Under the pieces are notes generated by a model, which was given only the letters and a program-made list of their open reading frames with translations, had not been told where the DNA came from and did no database searches. DNA of 18,492 nucleotides, from contig CBDVAP010000049.1 in NCBI GenBank assembly GCA_965372015.1, positions 1 through 18,492 on the forward strand. Reading direction: 5' to 3'. A program made the position numbers and the translations under genes. Positions within the stretch are counted from its first letter, which is position 1. Every line of letters begins with the position of its first letter. Shown piece after piece: positions 1 through 7,052 of the stretch. Source of the stretch: JACZSB01 sp965372015. Lineage in GTDB: Bacteria > Fidelibacterota > Marinisomatia > SCGC-AAA003-L08 > TS1B11.

Positions 1-74
1 AGGAGTTGCGCTTCGCCATCCGCGAGGGGGGCCATACCGTGGGCGCCGGCGTCGTGACAAAGGTGGTGGAGTAA
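1..74 (+). CDS. tuf: elongation factor Tu, C-terminal end only (partial)
   Basis: The first 74 bases, read from base 3, encode the last 23 residues of EF-Tu, including FAIREGGHTVGAG followed by VVTKVVE and a TAA stop. This is the conserved end of domain 3 of the GTPase that brings aminoacyl-tRNA to the ribosome. The rest of the gene lies to the left of the window. EF-Tu genes commonly sit at the end of the str operon, immediately before rpsJ, and here rpsJ follows after 22 bases, so the str and S10 operons appear joined. No terminator is visible in the short gap. Confidence 0.93.
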   Translation, partial: ELRFAIREGGHTVGAGVVTKVVE

Positions 75-96
75 CTCATAAGGTATTGGTGCTGAT

Positions 97-405
97 ATGT
101 CCGGCCAAAAGATTAGAATCAGTTTGAAGGCTTACGACCACATTCTACTGGACAAGTCCAGCGAGAAGATCGTGCGCACGGCCAAGAACACCGGGGCCCT
201 GGTTTCGGGCCCGATACCGTTGCCCACCCAGCGGACTATTTACACTGTGAACCGTTCGCCGCACGTGGACAAGAAATCGCGAGAGCAGTTTCAGACCAAG
301 GTGCACAAACGGATCATCGATATCCATAACTCGACTACCAAAACGGTGGACGCGCTGATGAAGCTCGACCTCCCGGCCGGAGTCGACGTTGAGATCCAGG
401 CCTGA
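97..405 (+). CDS. rpsJ: 30S ribosomal protein S10
   Basis: S10 belongs to the head of the small subunit. In many bacteria it also partners NusB in transcription antitermination. The 102-residue product has the family's usual length and hallmarks: KIRISLKAYDH near the N-terminus, GPIPLPT at residues 38-44, RSPHVDKKSREQF at 53-65 and LPAGVDVEI at 92-100. The ATG gives the family-typical start, though the nearest Shine-Dalgarno-like sequence (AAGG, 80-83) is rather far upstream. It follows tuf and leads the S10 gene cluster. No long leader for L4-type autoregulation is present because tuf ends only 22 bases upstream. The sequence style resembles FCB-group S10 proteins (judged from memory). Confidence 0.98.
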   Translation: MSGQKIRISLKAYDHILLDKSSEKIVRTAKNTGALVSGPIPLPTQRTIYTVNRSPHVDKKSREQFQTKVHKRIIDIHNSTTKTVDALMKLDLPAGVDVEIQA

Positions 406-407
406 TC

Positions 408-1025
408 ATGGATGCGATCATTGGCACAAAAGTGGGGATGACCAGGATTTTCGATGAGAACGGCCGCGATCTGCCGGTGACGGTTATCACGGCCGGCCCT
501 TGTACCGTCTGCCAGGTGAAAACCGGCGAAACCGACGGCTACCAGGCGGTGCAGTTGGCTTTCGGCGAGCGAAAAGAGAGCAAAACGTCCCGGCCGCTAC
601 AGGGTCACTTCAAGAAGGCGGGGATCCAGCCGGCCCGGGTGCTGCGCGAATTCCGTACCACCGCCGAGCACCAAGTAGGCGACGTGATCACCGTGGAGAT
701 ATTTCAAGTCGGGGACCGGGTGAAAATAGCCGGTACCACCAAGGGCAAGGGCTTTACCGGGGTGATGAAGCGGCACGGGTTTCACGGCGGCCGGGCCTCC
801 CACGGCAAGAAGGACCAATTGCGGGCCGGGGGGTCCGTGGGCGCCAGTTCCGATCCGTCCCGGGTGTTTCCCGGAATTAAAATGGCCGGCCACAGTGGCG
901 CTGCCCGCCACACGACGCGGAACCTTAAAGTGGTTAAGATATTGCCCGAGTCGAATCAGATTTTAGTGTTGGGAGCCGTACCGGGTCCGCCCAACGGCAC
1001 AGTATTTGTGACCAGGCTCGCATGA
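408..1025 (+). CDS. rplC: 50S ribosomal protein L3
   Basis: L3 is an early-assembly protein of the large subunit, with a loop reaching toward the peptidyl-transferase centre. The 205-residue product opens with IIGTKVGMTRIF, has KGKGFTGVMKRHGF at 112-125, and has the centre-facing loop GSVGASSDPSRVFPG at 142-156 followed by KMAGH. It starts 2 bases after the rpsJ stop and its TGA overlaps the rplD ATG (ATGA at 1022-1025), a sign of translational coupling. In E. coli a Gln in the loop (GQNQTPG) is methylated by PrmB. Here the aligned positions are Ala and Ser, so that modification cannot occur at this site. Confidence 0.98.
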   Translation: MDAIIGTKVGMTRIFDENGRDLPVTVITAGPCTVCQVKTGETDGYQAVQLAFGERKESKTSRPLQGHFKKAGIQPARVLREFRTTAEHQVGDVITVEIFQVGDRVKIAGTTKGKGFTGVMKRHGFHGGRASHGKKDQLRAGGSVGASSDPSRVFPGIKMAGHSGAARHTTRNLKVVKILPESNQILVLGAVPGPPNGTVFVTRLA

Positions 1026-1651
1026 AACTCGACGTTCGCAATTTTGACGGTTCTCCGGCCGGCAAGCAGGTTGACCTGAAGAAGGAAGTATTCGGGATCG
1101 AGCCTCACCGGACGGCGATCCACGCGGCCGTAAAAGTCGAGTTGGCCAACCGCCGCCAGGGGACCGCTTCCACCAAGAACCGGGGCGAGGTGCGTGGCAG
1201 CGGCGTCAAGCTGTTCCGCCAGAAAGGCACCGGCCGGGCCCGGGTGGGGGATGCCGCCAGTCCGATCCGGACCGGAGGCGGGGTGGCTTTCGGCCCTAAA
1301 CCGCGCGACTACAGCTTACGAATCAACCGGAAAGTCAAGGCCTTGGCCCGCCGGTCGATGCTGTCGGCTCTGGCCCAGGAGAAGAAGATCGTGGTGGTGG
1401 AGCAGTTCGACCTGGAGGCGCCCAAGACCCGGGAGATGCACGCCGCCCTAGAGGCGCTGGGGCTAAAGGGCCAGCGGTTGATGATCCTGGCCGGTGAGCC
1501 CAACCGCAACCTGTGGCTTTCCAGCCGGAATTTGCCCGGCGTGCGGGTCAAAGCCGCGGCGGAGGTGTCCACCAACGACTTGTGGTCCAGCGACTACCTG
1601 TTGATAGACCGGGAGGGCGTCAAGCAGTTGCAGGCGGCCTTAAGCAAATAA
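1022..1651 (+). CDS. rplD: 50S ribosomal protein L4
   Basis: L4 binds 23S rRNA and forms part of the narrow constriction of the exit tunnel. The 209-residue protein has the tunnel loop at about residues 43-98, including TKNRGEVRGSG, the QKGTGRAR motif, GGGVAFGPKPRDYS, and then the helix starting INRKVKALARRSMLSAL. The size is normal for the family. The ATG overlaps the rplC stop by 4 bases. In E. coli L4 also represses its own operon through an mRNA leader. No corresponding leader can be recognised here. Confidence 0.98.
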   Translation: MKLDVRNFDGSPAGKQVDLKKEVFGIEPHRTAIHAAVKVELANRRQGTASTKNRGEVRGSGVKLFRQKGTGRARVGDAASPIRTGGGVAFGPKPRDYSLRINRKVKALARRSMLSALAQEKKIVVVEQFDLEAPKTREMHAALEALGLKGQRLMILAGEPNRNLWLSSRNLPGVRVKAAAEVSTNDLWSSDYLLIDREGVKQLQAALSK

Positions 1652-1652
1652 T

Positions 1653-1976
1653 ATGACGCTGAAGAATTATATCATCCAAAGACCCCTCCTTACGGAGAAA
1701 ATGAGTCGTCTGGAGGAGTCGGAGCGGAAGTACGGATTTGTTGTTCATCCCGCTGCCAACAAGCTCGAGATCAAGGCGGCGGTGGAGGCCAAATTCGATG
1801 TAACCGTGGAGAAGGTAGCCACCCAGAACCGCCGGGGCAAGACCAAGGGGATGACCATGCGCAGCTCGGGACGGGCCATCCGGACCATTGGGCGGCGCTC
1901 CAACTGGAAGCGGGCCATCGTTACCTTAAAAGAGGGCGACAAGATCGATTTCTTTGAGGTGGAGGGCGGCGGCTAA
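1653..1976 (+). CDS. rplW: 50S ribosomal protein L23
   Basis: L23 lies at the exit of the peptide tunnel, where trigger factor and signal recognition particle dock. The 107-residue product shows IIQRPLLTEKM at 7-17, a central FVVHPAANKLEIKAAVE segment, the basic flexible loop NRRGKTKGM at 59-67 and WKRAIVTLKEGDKIDFFE at 85-102. It starts one base after the rplD stop. Its length is slightly above that of E. coli L23 (100 residues) and it ends in a Gly-rich tail. Confidence 0.98.
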   Translation: MTLKNYIIQRPLLTEKMSRLEESERKYGFVVHPAANKLEIKAAVEAKFDVTVEKVATQNRRGKTKGMTMRSSGRAIRTIGRRSNWKRAIVTLKEGDKIDFFEVEGGG

Positions 1977-1978
1977 CC

Positions 1979-2806
1979 ATGCCTACCAGGCTCATAAAAC
2001 CCCAGACACCAGGCCAGCGCTTCATGTCGGTATCCACATTCGAGGAACTGACCACCGACGGGCCGGAGAAATCGCTCACCGAGGCCTTGCGCAAAACGGG
2101 CGGCCGCAATAACCACGGCCGCATCACCATGCGCCATCGGGGTGGCGGTCATCGGCGGCGTTACCGGATCATCGACTTCAAGCGCAACAAGTACGACATT
2201 GCCGGCACCGTGCGCACTATCGAATACGATCCGAACCGCTCCTGCCGCATCGCGCTTATTTTTTACGCTGACGGCGAGAAGCGTTACATTCTGGCGCCGG
2301 ACGGCTTGAAGGTGCGGGACGAAATTATCGCCTCCCGCAGCCGGACCCCTCTCCGGGCGGGCAATGCCATGCCGCTATCGGAAGTGCCGGCCGGGTTAAT
2401 GGTGCACAATGTGGAGATGAAGCCTGGTAAGGGCGGACAGCTGGCCCGTAGCGCCGGAGCGGCGGCCCGCATCATGGCCAAGGAGGGTGGAATGGTTTCC
2501 CTGAAACTGCCCTCGGGCGAAGTGCGGTTGATACCGGAGTCTTGTATGGCTACCGTGGGAGAAGTGGGGAATAAGAGTCACGAAAACATAAAAATCGGCA
2601 AAGCCGGCCGGTCGCGCTGGCTGGGCCGCCGGCCCAAAGTGAGGGGAGTGGCCATGAACCCGGTGGACCATCCCATGGGTGGCGGCGAAGGCCGCTCGTC
2701 CGGTGGAAGGCAGCCGGTTTCGCCCACCGGTATCCCTTCCAAGGGGTTCAAGACCAGGAAGAAAAAGCATCCCTCAGACCGTTATATCGTCAAGCGAAGG
2801 GCTTAG
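1979..2806 (+). CDS. rplB: 50S ribosomal protein L2
   Basis: L2 is needed for subunit association and peptidyl-transferase activity. The 275-residue product is full length. The GKGGQLARSAG motif and the conserved C-terminal loop are clear. That loop reads NPVDHPMGGGEG at about residues 227-238, so the conserved Asp-His pair (D230, H231) is kept. The second position, which is His in E. coli (DHPH), is Met here. My recollection is that DHPM is common among Bacteroidetes-Chlorobi L2 proteins, which is one reason for the FCB placement. The gene starts 2 bases after rplW. Confidence 0.98.
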   Translation: MPTRLIKPQTPGQRFMSVSTFEELTTDGPEKSLTEALRKTGGRNNHGRITMRHRGGGHRRRYRIIDFKRNKYDIAGTVRTIEYDPNRSCRIALIFYADGEKRYILAPDGLKVRDEIIASRSRTPLRAGNAMPLSEVPAGLMVHNVEMKPGKGGQLARSAGAAARIMAKEGGMVSLKLPSGEVRLIPESCMATVGEVGNKSHENIKIGKAGRSRWLGRRPKVRGVAMNPVDHPMGGGEGRSSGGRQPVSPTGIPSKGFKTRKKKHPSDRYIVKRRA

Positions 2807-2808
2807 AA

Positions 2809-3081
2809 ATGCCGCGTTCAGTGAAGAAAGGTCCCTATGTTTCTGAAAAGCTGGTGCTGAAAATAGAAGCGTTGAACCGTTCGAAGAAAAAGATGGTGAT
2901 CAAAACCTGGGCCCGGCGCTCCACCATCACGCCGGACTTTGTGGGCCACACGTTTGCCGTCCATAACGGCAACAAGTTTATCCCGGTGTTTATCTCAGAG
3001 AACATGGTGGGCCACAAGTTGGGTGAGTTTTCACCGACGCGCATTTTTCGCGGCCACCCCGATAGGAAGAAGGGCGCCTAG
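2809..3081 (+). CDS. rpsS: 30S ribosomal protein S19
   Basis: S19 sits in the small-subunit head and contacts S13 and the A-site finger. The 90-residue product begins MPRSVKKGPYV and contains KTWARRSTITPDFVGHTFAV and GHKLGEFSPTR, the family signature. Length is normal. It lies 2 bases after rplB and 2 bases before rplV, in the standard S10-operon order. Confidence 0.98.
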   Translation: MPRSVKKGPYVSEKLVLKIEALNRSKKKMVIKTWARRSTITPDFVGHTFAVHNGNKFIPVFISENMVGHKLGEFSPTRIFRGHPDRKKGA

Positions 3082-3083
3082 CG

Positions 3084-3449
3084 ATGGAAAAGATCGCCCG
3101 CGCGCGTTTCCTGCATCAATCGCCCCGTAAAATCAACCGGGTACTGCATCTGGTCAGGGGGGAGGACGTGAACCGGGCCTTGAACGTGCTGCATTTCTCG
3201 CCCACCAAGGCCTCGGTGTTTGTGGAGAAAACCCTGCGCTCCGCCATCGCCAATATGATGAACGCCCCCGATGCCAAGGAAGTTGACGTGGATAACCTGT
3301 ACGTCAAGTTGGCGGTAGTCGATGGTGGCGCCACCCTGAAGCGTTGGCGGGCCCGGGCCATGGGTCGTGCCAATCGTATCCTGAAGCGTACCAGCCACCT
3401 CACATTAGTGGTGGCCGAAAAGGCCTCCCAAACGAAGGCCGGAGAGTAA
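3084..3449 (+). CDS. rplV: 50S ribosomal protein L22
   Basis: L22 lines the peptide exit tunnel with an extended hairpin. The 121-residue product has the N-terminal SPRKINRVLHLVRG segment, a central helix (VEKTLRSAIANMMN) and the C-terminal hairpin region RWRARAMGRANRILKRTSH. It ends in a short charged tail (KASQTKAGE), making it about ten residues longer than E. coli L22. Its last codons contain the GGAG (3441-3444) that serves as the ribosome binding site of the next gene. Confidence 0.97.
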   Translation: MEKIARARFLHQSPRKINRVLHLVRGEDVNRALNVLHFSPTKASVFVEKTLRSAIANMMNAPDAKEVDVDNLYVKLAVVDGGATLKRWRARAMGRANRILKRTSHLTLVVAEKASQTKAGE

Positions 3450-3452
3450 ATT

Positions 3453-4097
3453 TTGGGTCAGAAAACACATCCGATCGGTTTCAGGCTAGGGATCAATAAA
3501 CCGTGGCTGTCCACGTGGTTTGAGACCCGCAACTTCGCAGACAAGCTTAACGAAGACATCACTCTGCGGCGGTACATCAACCATCGCCTGGCCAATGCCG
3601 GTATCTCGCGGATTGAGATCAGCCGGACCGCTAAAAAGGTGACACTAACAATTCATACCAGCCGTCCGGGCATCGTAATCGGGCGGGGCGGTGAAGAGGT
3701 TGAGCGTCTGCGCAGCGAGATTCGCAAATTGTTGGGGCACGAAGTGCAGCTCAACGTGAGCGAGGTGAAACGGCCGGAACTCGATGCGCGACTGGTAGGC
3801 GAGAGCATTGCGCAACAATTACTTAAGAAAATCTCCTTCCGGCGGGCCGCCAAGAAATCGATTCAGGCTACCATGCGGATGGGCGCTGAGGGGATCAGAA
3901 TCTGTTTGTCGGGCCGTCTGGGCGGTTCGGAGATGAGCCGTACCGAGACCTTCCGCGAAGGCCGGGTGCCGCTGCATACCCTGCGGGCCGATATCGATTA
4001 TGCCATGGTGGAAGCCAAAACCACCTACGGTACGATCGGTGTAAAAGTTTGGATCTGCAACGGCGAGGTCGCCATCAAACCCTCTGCCGGCAATTGA
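3453..4097 (+). CDS. rpsC: 30S ribosomal protein S3 (TTG start)
   Basis: S3 guards the mRNA entry channel and contributes to the ribosome's helicase activity. The 214-residue product begins MGQKTHPIGFRLG, as the family does. It has a type II KH domain with the GRGG loop at 77-80, and the basic entry-channel residues R130, R131 and K134/K135 in FRRAAKKSIQ. The C-terminal domain includes REGRVPLHTLRADIDY. The start is TTG: it is the only codon that gives the family N-terminus, and it is 8 bases after GGAG at 3441-3444. The C-terminus is compact, without the longer tail seen in some phyla. Confidence 0.97.
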   Translation: MGQKTHPIGFRLGINKPWLSTWFETRNFADKLNEDITLRRYINHRLANAGISRIEISRTAKKVTLTIHTSRPGIVIGRGGEEVERLRSEIRKLLGHEVQLNVSEVKRPELDARLVGESIAQQLLKKISFRRAAKKSIQATMRMGAEGIRICLSGRLGGSEMSRTETFREGRVPLHTLRADIDYAMVEAKTTYGTIGVKVWICNGEVAIKPSAGN

Positions 4098-4099
4098 TC

Positions 4100-4513
4100 A
4101 TGTTAGCGCCGCGCAAGGTAAAATATCGCAAACCGCACCGGGGCCACCGCCGGGGGATGGCTACCCGCGGGAATCACGTGGCTTTCGGCACATACGGGCT
4201 GAAGGCGATGGAGAACGGTTGGATCACCAGCCGCCAGATCGAAGCGGCCCGGGTCGCCATCACCCGCAAGATCCGCAAATTCGGCCGCATGTGGATCCGG
4301 ATATTTCCGGACAAGGCCATCACTCAAAAACCGGCCGAAACCCGGATGGGTAAAGGCAAGGGCTCGCCCGAATATTGGATTTGCGTGGTCAAACCGGGGC
4401 GGATATTATTTGAAGTCGAGGGGGTGGACGAGGAGCTGGCTGCCGAGGCCTTCCGTCTCTGTTCCCATAAGCTACCGGTGAAAACCAGGCTGGTTAAACG
4501 GAGGGAGATCTGA
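4100..4513 (+). CDS. rplP: 50S ribosomal protein L16
   Basis: L16 helps shape the tRNA corridor of the large subunit near the A site. I chose the ATG at 4100 because it yields the family-typical start MLAPRKVKYRKPHRG and a normal 137 residues. A frame-open upstream ATG at 4049 lies inside rpsC and would add 17 unrelated residues. Conserved parts are RQIEAARVAITRKIRKFGRMWIRIFP and RMGKGKGSPEYW. Arg82 in the latter matches the arginine hydroxylated in E. coli L16. Spacing from rpsC is 2 bases. Confidence 0.97.
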   Translation: MLAPRKVKYRKPHRGHRRGMATRGNHVAFGTYGLKAMENGWITSRQIEAARVAITRKIRKFGRMWIRIFPDKAITQKPAETRMGKGKGSPEYWICVVKPGRILFEVEGVDEELAAEAFRLCSHKLPVKTRLVKRREI

Positions 4514-4515
4514 GC

Positions 4516-4746
4516 ATGATCACCGAGGAACTCCTCTCCTTATCAATGGATGATTTGCATCAACAGCTCCGGGAAAAACAGGAAGAGCTTACTAATTTTC
4601 ATTTTCAGCAGGCGCTGCAACAGCTGGAGCATTCTCACCGGATACCTGTGGTCCGCCGGGAAATCGCCCGGATCAAGACCCTCCTGCGGGAATACGAGCT
4701 GGGGCGCCGAAAATTGAAGGAAGAAGACATAAATGTCACCGACTGA
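4516..4746 (+). CDS. rpmC: 50S ribosomal protein L29
   Basis: L29 is a small two-helix protein beside the tunnel exit, neighbouring L23. The 76-residue product shows the family pattern: MDDLHQQLREKQEELTNFHFQQALQQLE, then the second helix RREIARIKTLLRE. It is about ten residues longer than E. coli L29 because of a charged C-terminal extension (GRRKLKEEDINVTD). The extension is read in the same stretch of DNA that carries the ribosome binding site and first codons of rpsQ, with a 14-base overlap. Confidence 0.96.
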   Translation: MITEELLSLSMDDLHQQLREKQEELTNFHFQQALQQLEHSHRIPVVRREIARIKTLLREYELGRRKLKEEDINVTD

Positions 4747-5011
4747 TACCAGTCGCCAGAAGTTGAGCGGGGTGGTGGTCCAGGCCCAGATGGATAAGAC
4801 CGTCGTGGTGCTGGTCACCCGTAAATACCCTCACCCGGTCTATCGAAAATATGTCACCCGGACAAAAAAATACTACGTTCATGACGAGCAAAATAGCTGT
4901 GGTCCCGGAGATGAGGTGATCATTGTGGCCACCCGGCCGTTGAGCCGCACGAAACGTTGGCGGGTGCTGGAAATTATCAAGCAGGCCGCCAAGGTTGTGG
5001 ACCCGGCATGA
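4733..5011 (+). CDS. rpsQ: 30S ribosomal protein S17
   Basis: S17 is a primary 16S rRNA-binding protein with an OB fold. The 92-residue product contains DKTVVVLVTRKYPHPVYRKY at 21-40, HDE at 50-52, the GD turn at 59-60 and RPLSRTKRWRV at 68-78, all family features. The ATG at 4733 overlaps the end of rpmC by 14 bases and is preceded by AAGGA at 4717-4721. The gene's stop overlaps the rplN start as ATGA. Confidence 0.97.
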   Translation: MSPTDTSRQKLSGVVVQAQMDKTVVVLVTRKYPHPVYRKYVTRTKKYYVHDEQNSCGPGDEVIIVATRPLSRTKRWRVLEIIKQAAKVVDPA

Positions 5012-5376
5012 TCCAGCAGGAATCCAGGTTACGGGTTGCTGACAACACCGGCGCCAAGGAGGTGCTTTGCATCCGGGTGCTGGGTGGCAGTCATCACCGG
5101 TATGCCAGCGTCGGGGACCTGATTGTGGTGACCGTCAAATCGGCAATTCCGGGCGGGATGGTCAAGAAGGGCGAGGTTATTCGGGCGGTGGTGGTGCGCA
5201 CCCGGAAGGAAGTGCGCCGGAAGGACGGGTCCTATATTCGCTTTGACGAGAATGCCGCCGTGTTGCTCAATGCCCAGTCCGAACCGATGGGCACGCGGGT
5301 GTTTGGTCCGGTGGCCCGGGAGTTACGCGAGAAGCGCTACATGAAGATCATTTCGCTGGCGCCGGAGGTCATCTGA
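5008..5376 (+). CDS. rplN: 50S ribosomal protein L14
   Basis: L14 forms an intersubunit bridge. The ATG at 5008 gives MIQQESRLRVADNTGAKEV, the near-universal start, and 122 residues, the exact usual length of the family. An upstream in-frame ATG at 4957 lies wholly inside rpsQ and is not credible. Other conserved pieces are GGMVKKGEVIRAVVVRT, GSYIRFDENAAVLL and GTRVFGPVARELR. The start overlaps the rpsQ stop by 4 bases. In E. coli this gene opens the spc operon, but no promoter-sized gap exists here. Confidence 0.98.
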   Translation: MIQQESRLRVADNTGAKEVLCIRVLGGSHHRYASVGDLIVVTVKSAIPGGMVKKGEVIRAVVVRTRKEVRRKDGSYIRFDENAAVLLNAQSEPMGTRVFGPVARELREKRYMKIISLAPEVI

Positions 5377-5378
5377 AG

Positions 5379-5687
5379 ATGAAGGTCAAGAAGGGCGACA
5401 TGGTGAAGGTGCTCTCCGGCAACAGCCGGGGCAAGAACGGCAAGGTATTAATGGTGCTGCCGGGACGCAACCGGGCCATTGTTGAAGGGGTAAACTTTAT
5501 CAAGCGCCACACCCGGCCGTCCCAGAGTAACCCCCAGGGCGGGATTGTAGAGCGGGAAGCCGCAGTGCACGTCTCAAATTTGATGGTGATCGTGGGCAAC
5601 ACCCCCTCGCGGGTAGGTTACAAGCGCCTGGAAGACGGCAAGAAGGTACGTTTCTCCAAGAAGACGGGCGAAACCATTAACGAATAG
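5379..5687 (+). CDS. rplX: 50S ribosomal protein L24
   Basis: L24 is an assembly-initiating protein with a KOW domain. The 102-residue protein opens with MKVKKGDMVKVLSG and the KOW-type turn NSRGKNGKV. GVNFIKRHTRPSQ and GGIVEREAAVHVSNL follow, then a basic C-terminal end (KRLEDGKKVRFSKKTGETI). Length is normal. It starts 2 bases after rplN and ends 7 bases before rplE. Confidence 0.97.
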   Translation: MKVKKGDMVKVLSGNSRGKNGKVLMVLPGRNRAIVEGVNFIKRHTRPSQSNPQGGIVEREAAVHVSNLMVIVGNTPSRVGYKRLEDGKKVRFSKKTGETINE

Positions 5688-5694
5688 TTGCAGC

Positions 5695-6450
5695 ATGGCT
5701 AAGAACGAAACTAAGAAAGAGACGCCGGCAGTGGTGAAGAAGCAGGCTCCCGGCAAGAAGAAAGGCGCCGTCAAGGAAGATGCCGCTGCCAAGGACCAGG
5801 CCACAGCGGCCGGTCAGAGCAAGGCCCCGGCAGAGGCCAAAGCGCGGCCCAAAAGCACGAAAAAAGATTATATGCCCAGGCTCAAAGAACAATATTTCCA
5901 GAAGGTTCGGCCGGAGTTGATGCAAACCCTGGGTTACGACAATATCTGGCAGGTGCCACAGCTGAATAAGATTGTTATCAACATGGGTCTGGGAAACGCC
6001 CGGGAGGACGCCAACATGCTCAAAGGCGCCCTGGATGATATGGCGGTGATCTCGGGTCAGAAGGCCCTGGTGACTTATGCCAAGAAGCCCATTTCCAATT
6101 TCAAGATCAGGGCCAAGGACCCGGTGGGCGCCAAGGTGACACTTCGCCGGGACCGCATGTATGAATTCCTGGACCGGCTGCTGAGCCTGGCGATACCCCG
6201 GGTCCGGGATTTCCGGGGACTTTCCGAGCGATCCTTCGACGGCCGGGGCAACTACAGTATGGGGGTCACCGAGCAGATCATTTTCCCGGAGATCGACTAC
6301 GACAAGCTGGATCAGATCAGGGGCATGGATATCACGGTAGTGACAACCGCCGCAACCGACAAGGAAGCCTTTGAGCTGCTGCAAGCGCTCGGGTTTCCAT
6401 TCCGCTTGCGGCCTGAAACCCAACCAACCACTGAAGGAGCAGAAGCCTAG
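5695..6450 (+). CDS. rplE: 50S ribosomal protein L5 with a long N-terminal extension
   Basis: L5 binds 5S rRNA in the central protuberance and contacts S13 across the subunit interface. The ordinary L5 core begins near Met60 (MPRLKEQYFQKVRPEL) and contains QVPQLNKIVINMGLG, TYAKKPISNFKIR, LRRDRMYEFLDRL and RDFRGLSERSFDGRGNYSMGV. Before it lie about 58 residues of Lys/Ala-rich low-complexity sequence, so the protein is 251 residues against a usual 180 or so. A start at Met60 (5872) would give 192 residues, but no Shine-Dalgarno sequence precedes that ATG. The ATG at 5695 follows rplX by only 7 bases, though it too lacks a clear one. I favour the long form because the 177-base stretch is open, strongly biased in composition and otherwise unexplained. 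Confidence 0.95.
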   Translation: MAKNETKKETPAVVKKQAPGKKKGAVKEDAAAKDQATAAGQSKAPAEAKARPKSTKKDYMPRLKEQYFQKVRPELMQTLGYDNIWQVPQLNKIVINMGLGNAREDANMLKGALDDMAVISGQKALVTYAKKPISNFKIRAKDPVGAKVTLRRDRMYEFLDRLLSLAIPRVRDFRGLSERSFDGRGNYSMGVTEQIIFPEIDYDKLDQIRGMDITVVTTAATDKEAFELLQALGFPFRLRPETQPTTEGAEA

Positions 6451-6635
6451 TGGCCAGAAAAGCATTGATACTGAAGTCGCAGCGGAAGCCCAAATTTTCC
6501 ACGCGGGCCTATCACCGCTGCAGGAACTGCGGCCGCTCGCGGGCCTACCTGCGGAAGTTCGGCTTGTGCCGAATCTGTTTCCGGGAAATGGCCCTGGCCG
6601 GTTTCATTCCCGGCATCACCAAGGCCAGTTGGTAG
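6450..6635 (+). CDS. rpsZ: 30S ribosomal protein S14, zinc-binding type Z (GTG start)
   Basis: This is the short, zinc-binding form of S14: 61 residues with a C24-x2-C27-x12-C40-x2-C43 zinc ribbon, ending FIPGITKASW. S14 completes the small-subunit head near S3 and S10. The GTG start overlaps the rplE stop (TAGTG) and has AAGGAG at 6434-6439, 10 bases upstream. Its position between rplE and rpsH is the standard S14 position. As far as I recall, many Bacteroidetes carry the longer cysteine-free S14 here, so the short form is a taxonomic clue. Confidence 0.97.
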   Translation: MARKALILKSQRKPKFSTRAYHRCRNCGRSRAYLRKFGLCRICFREMALAGFIPGITKASW

Positions 6636-6646
6636 GAGCGGCAATT

Positions 6647-7045
6647 ATGAGCATGTCAGACCCCATCGCCGATTTATTGACCCGGATTCGCAACGCTCAG
6701 CGGGCGGACAAACCCTGGGTTGATATGCCGGCGTCCAATTTAAAGAAACGTATCTGCGTGATCCTCAAAGAGGAACATTTCATTCGCGATTTTATCCTGG
6801 TGACCGACCCGGTTCAGGGGAGGATCAGGGTGTTCCTGAACTATGATCATAACAATGAGCCGGTCATTGAGGGGTTGGTCCGGGTGAGCAAGCCGGGCTG
6901 CCGGGTATACGCCGGCGCCGGCGACATCCCGCGGGTCCGGGGGGGACTAGGAATCTCCATCCTGACCACCTCCAAAGGGGTGATTTCGAATAAGGTGGCC
7001 CGGCGATTGAAAGTGGGCGGCGAAATTTTATGTCAGGTATGGTAG
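6647..7045 (+). CDS. rpsH: 30S ribosomal protein S8
   Basis: S8 is a primary 16S rRNA-binding protein and, in E. coli, represses spc-operon translation. The ATG at 6647 gives MSMSDPIADLLTRIRNAQ, the family start, and 132 residues. It has AGGAG at 6634-6638 with 8-base spacing. The open frame extends upstream to 6371 through rplE and rpsZ, but that part is a shadow. The C-terminal RNA-binding core reads RVSKPGCRVYAG, then LGISILTTSKGVISNKVAR and GGEILCQVW, all typical. Confidence 0.97.
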   Translation: MSMSDPIADLLTRIRNAQRADKPWVDMPASNLKKRICVILKEEHFIRDFILVTDPVQGRIRVFLNYDHNNEPVIEGLVRVSKPGCRVYAGAGDIPRVRGGLGISILTTSKGVISNKVARRLKVGGEILCQVW

Positions 7046-7052
7046 TTAACTA

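Noticed and set aside
5677..6465. Long minus-strand open frame (262 codons) opposite rplE
   Set aside because: The + strand encodes a clear L5 across the same bases. The antisense translation is rich in His, Gly and Leu as expected of a GC-rich shadow and has no recognisable domain.
6371..6646. Extended upstream version of rpsH
   Set aside because: The extra 92 codons are out-of-frame rplE and rpsZ sequence. The ATG at 6647 has AGGAG and matches the S8 N-terminus.
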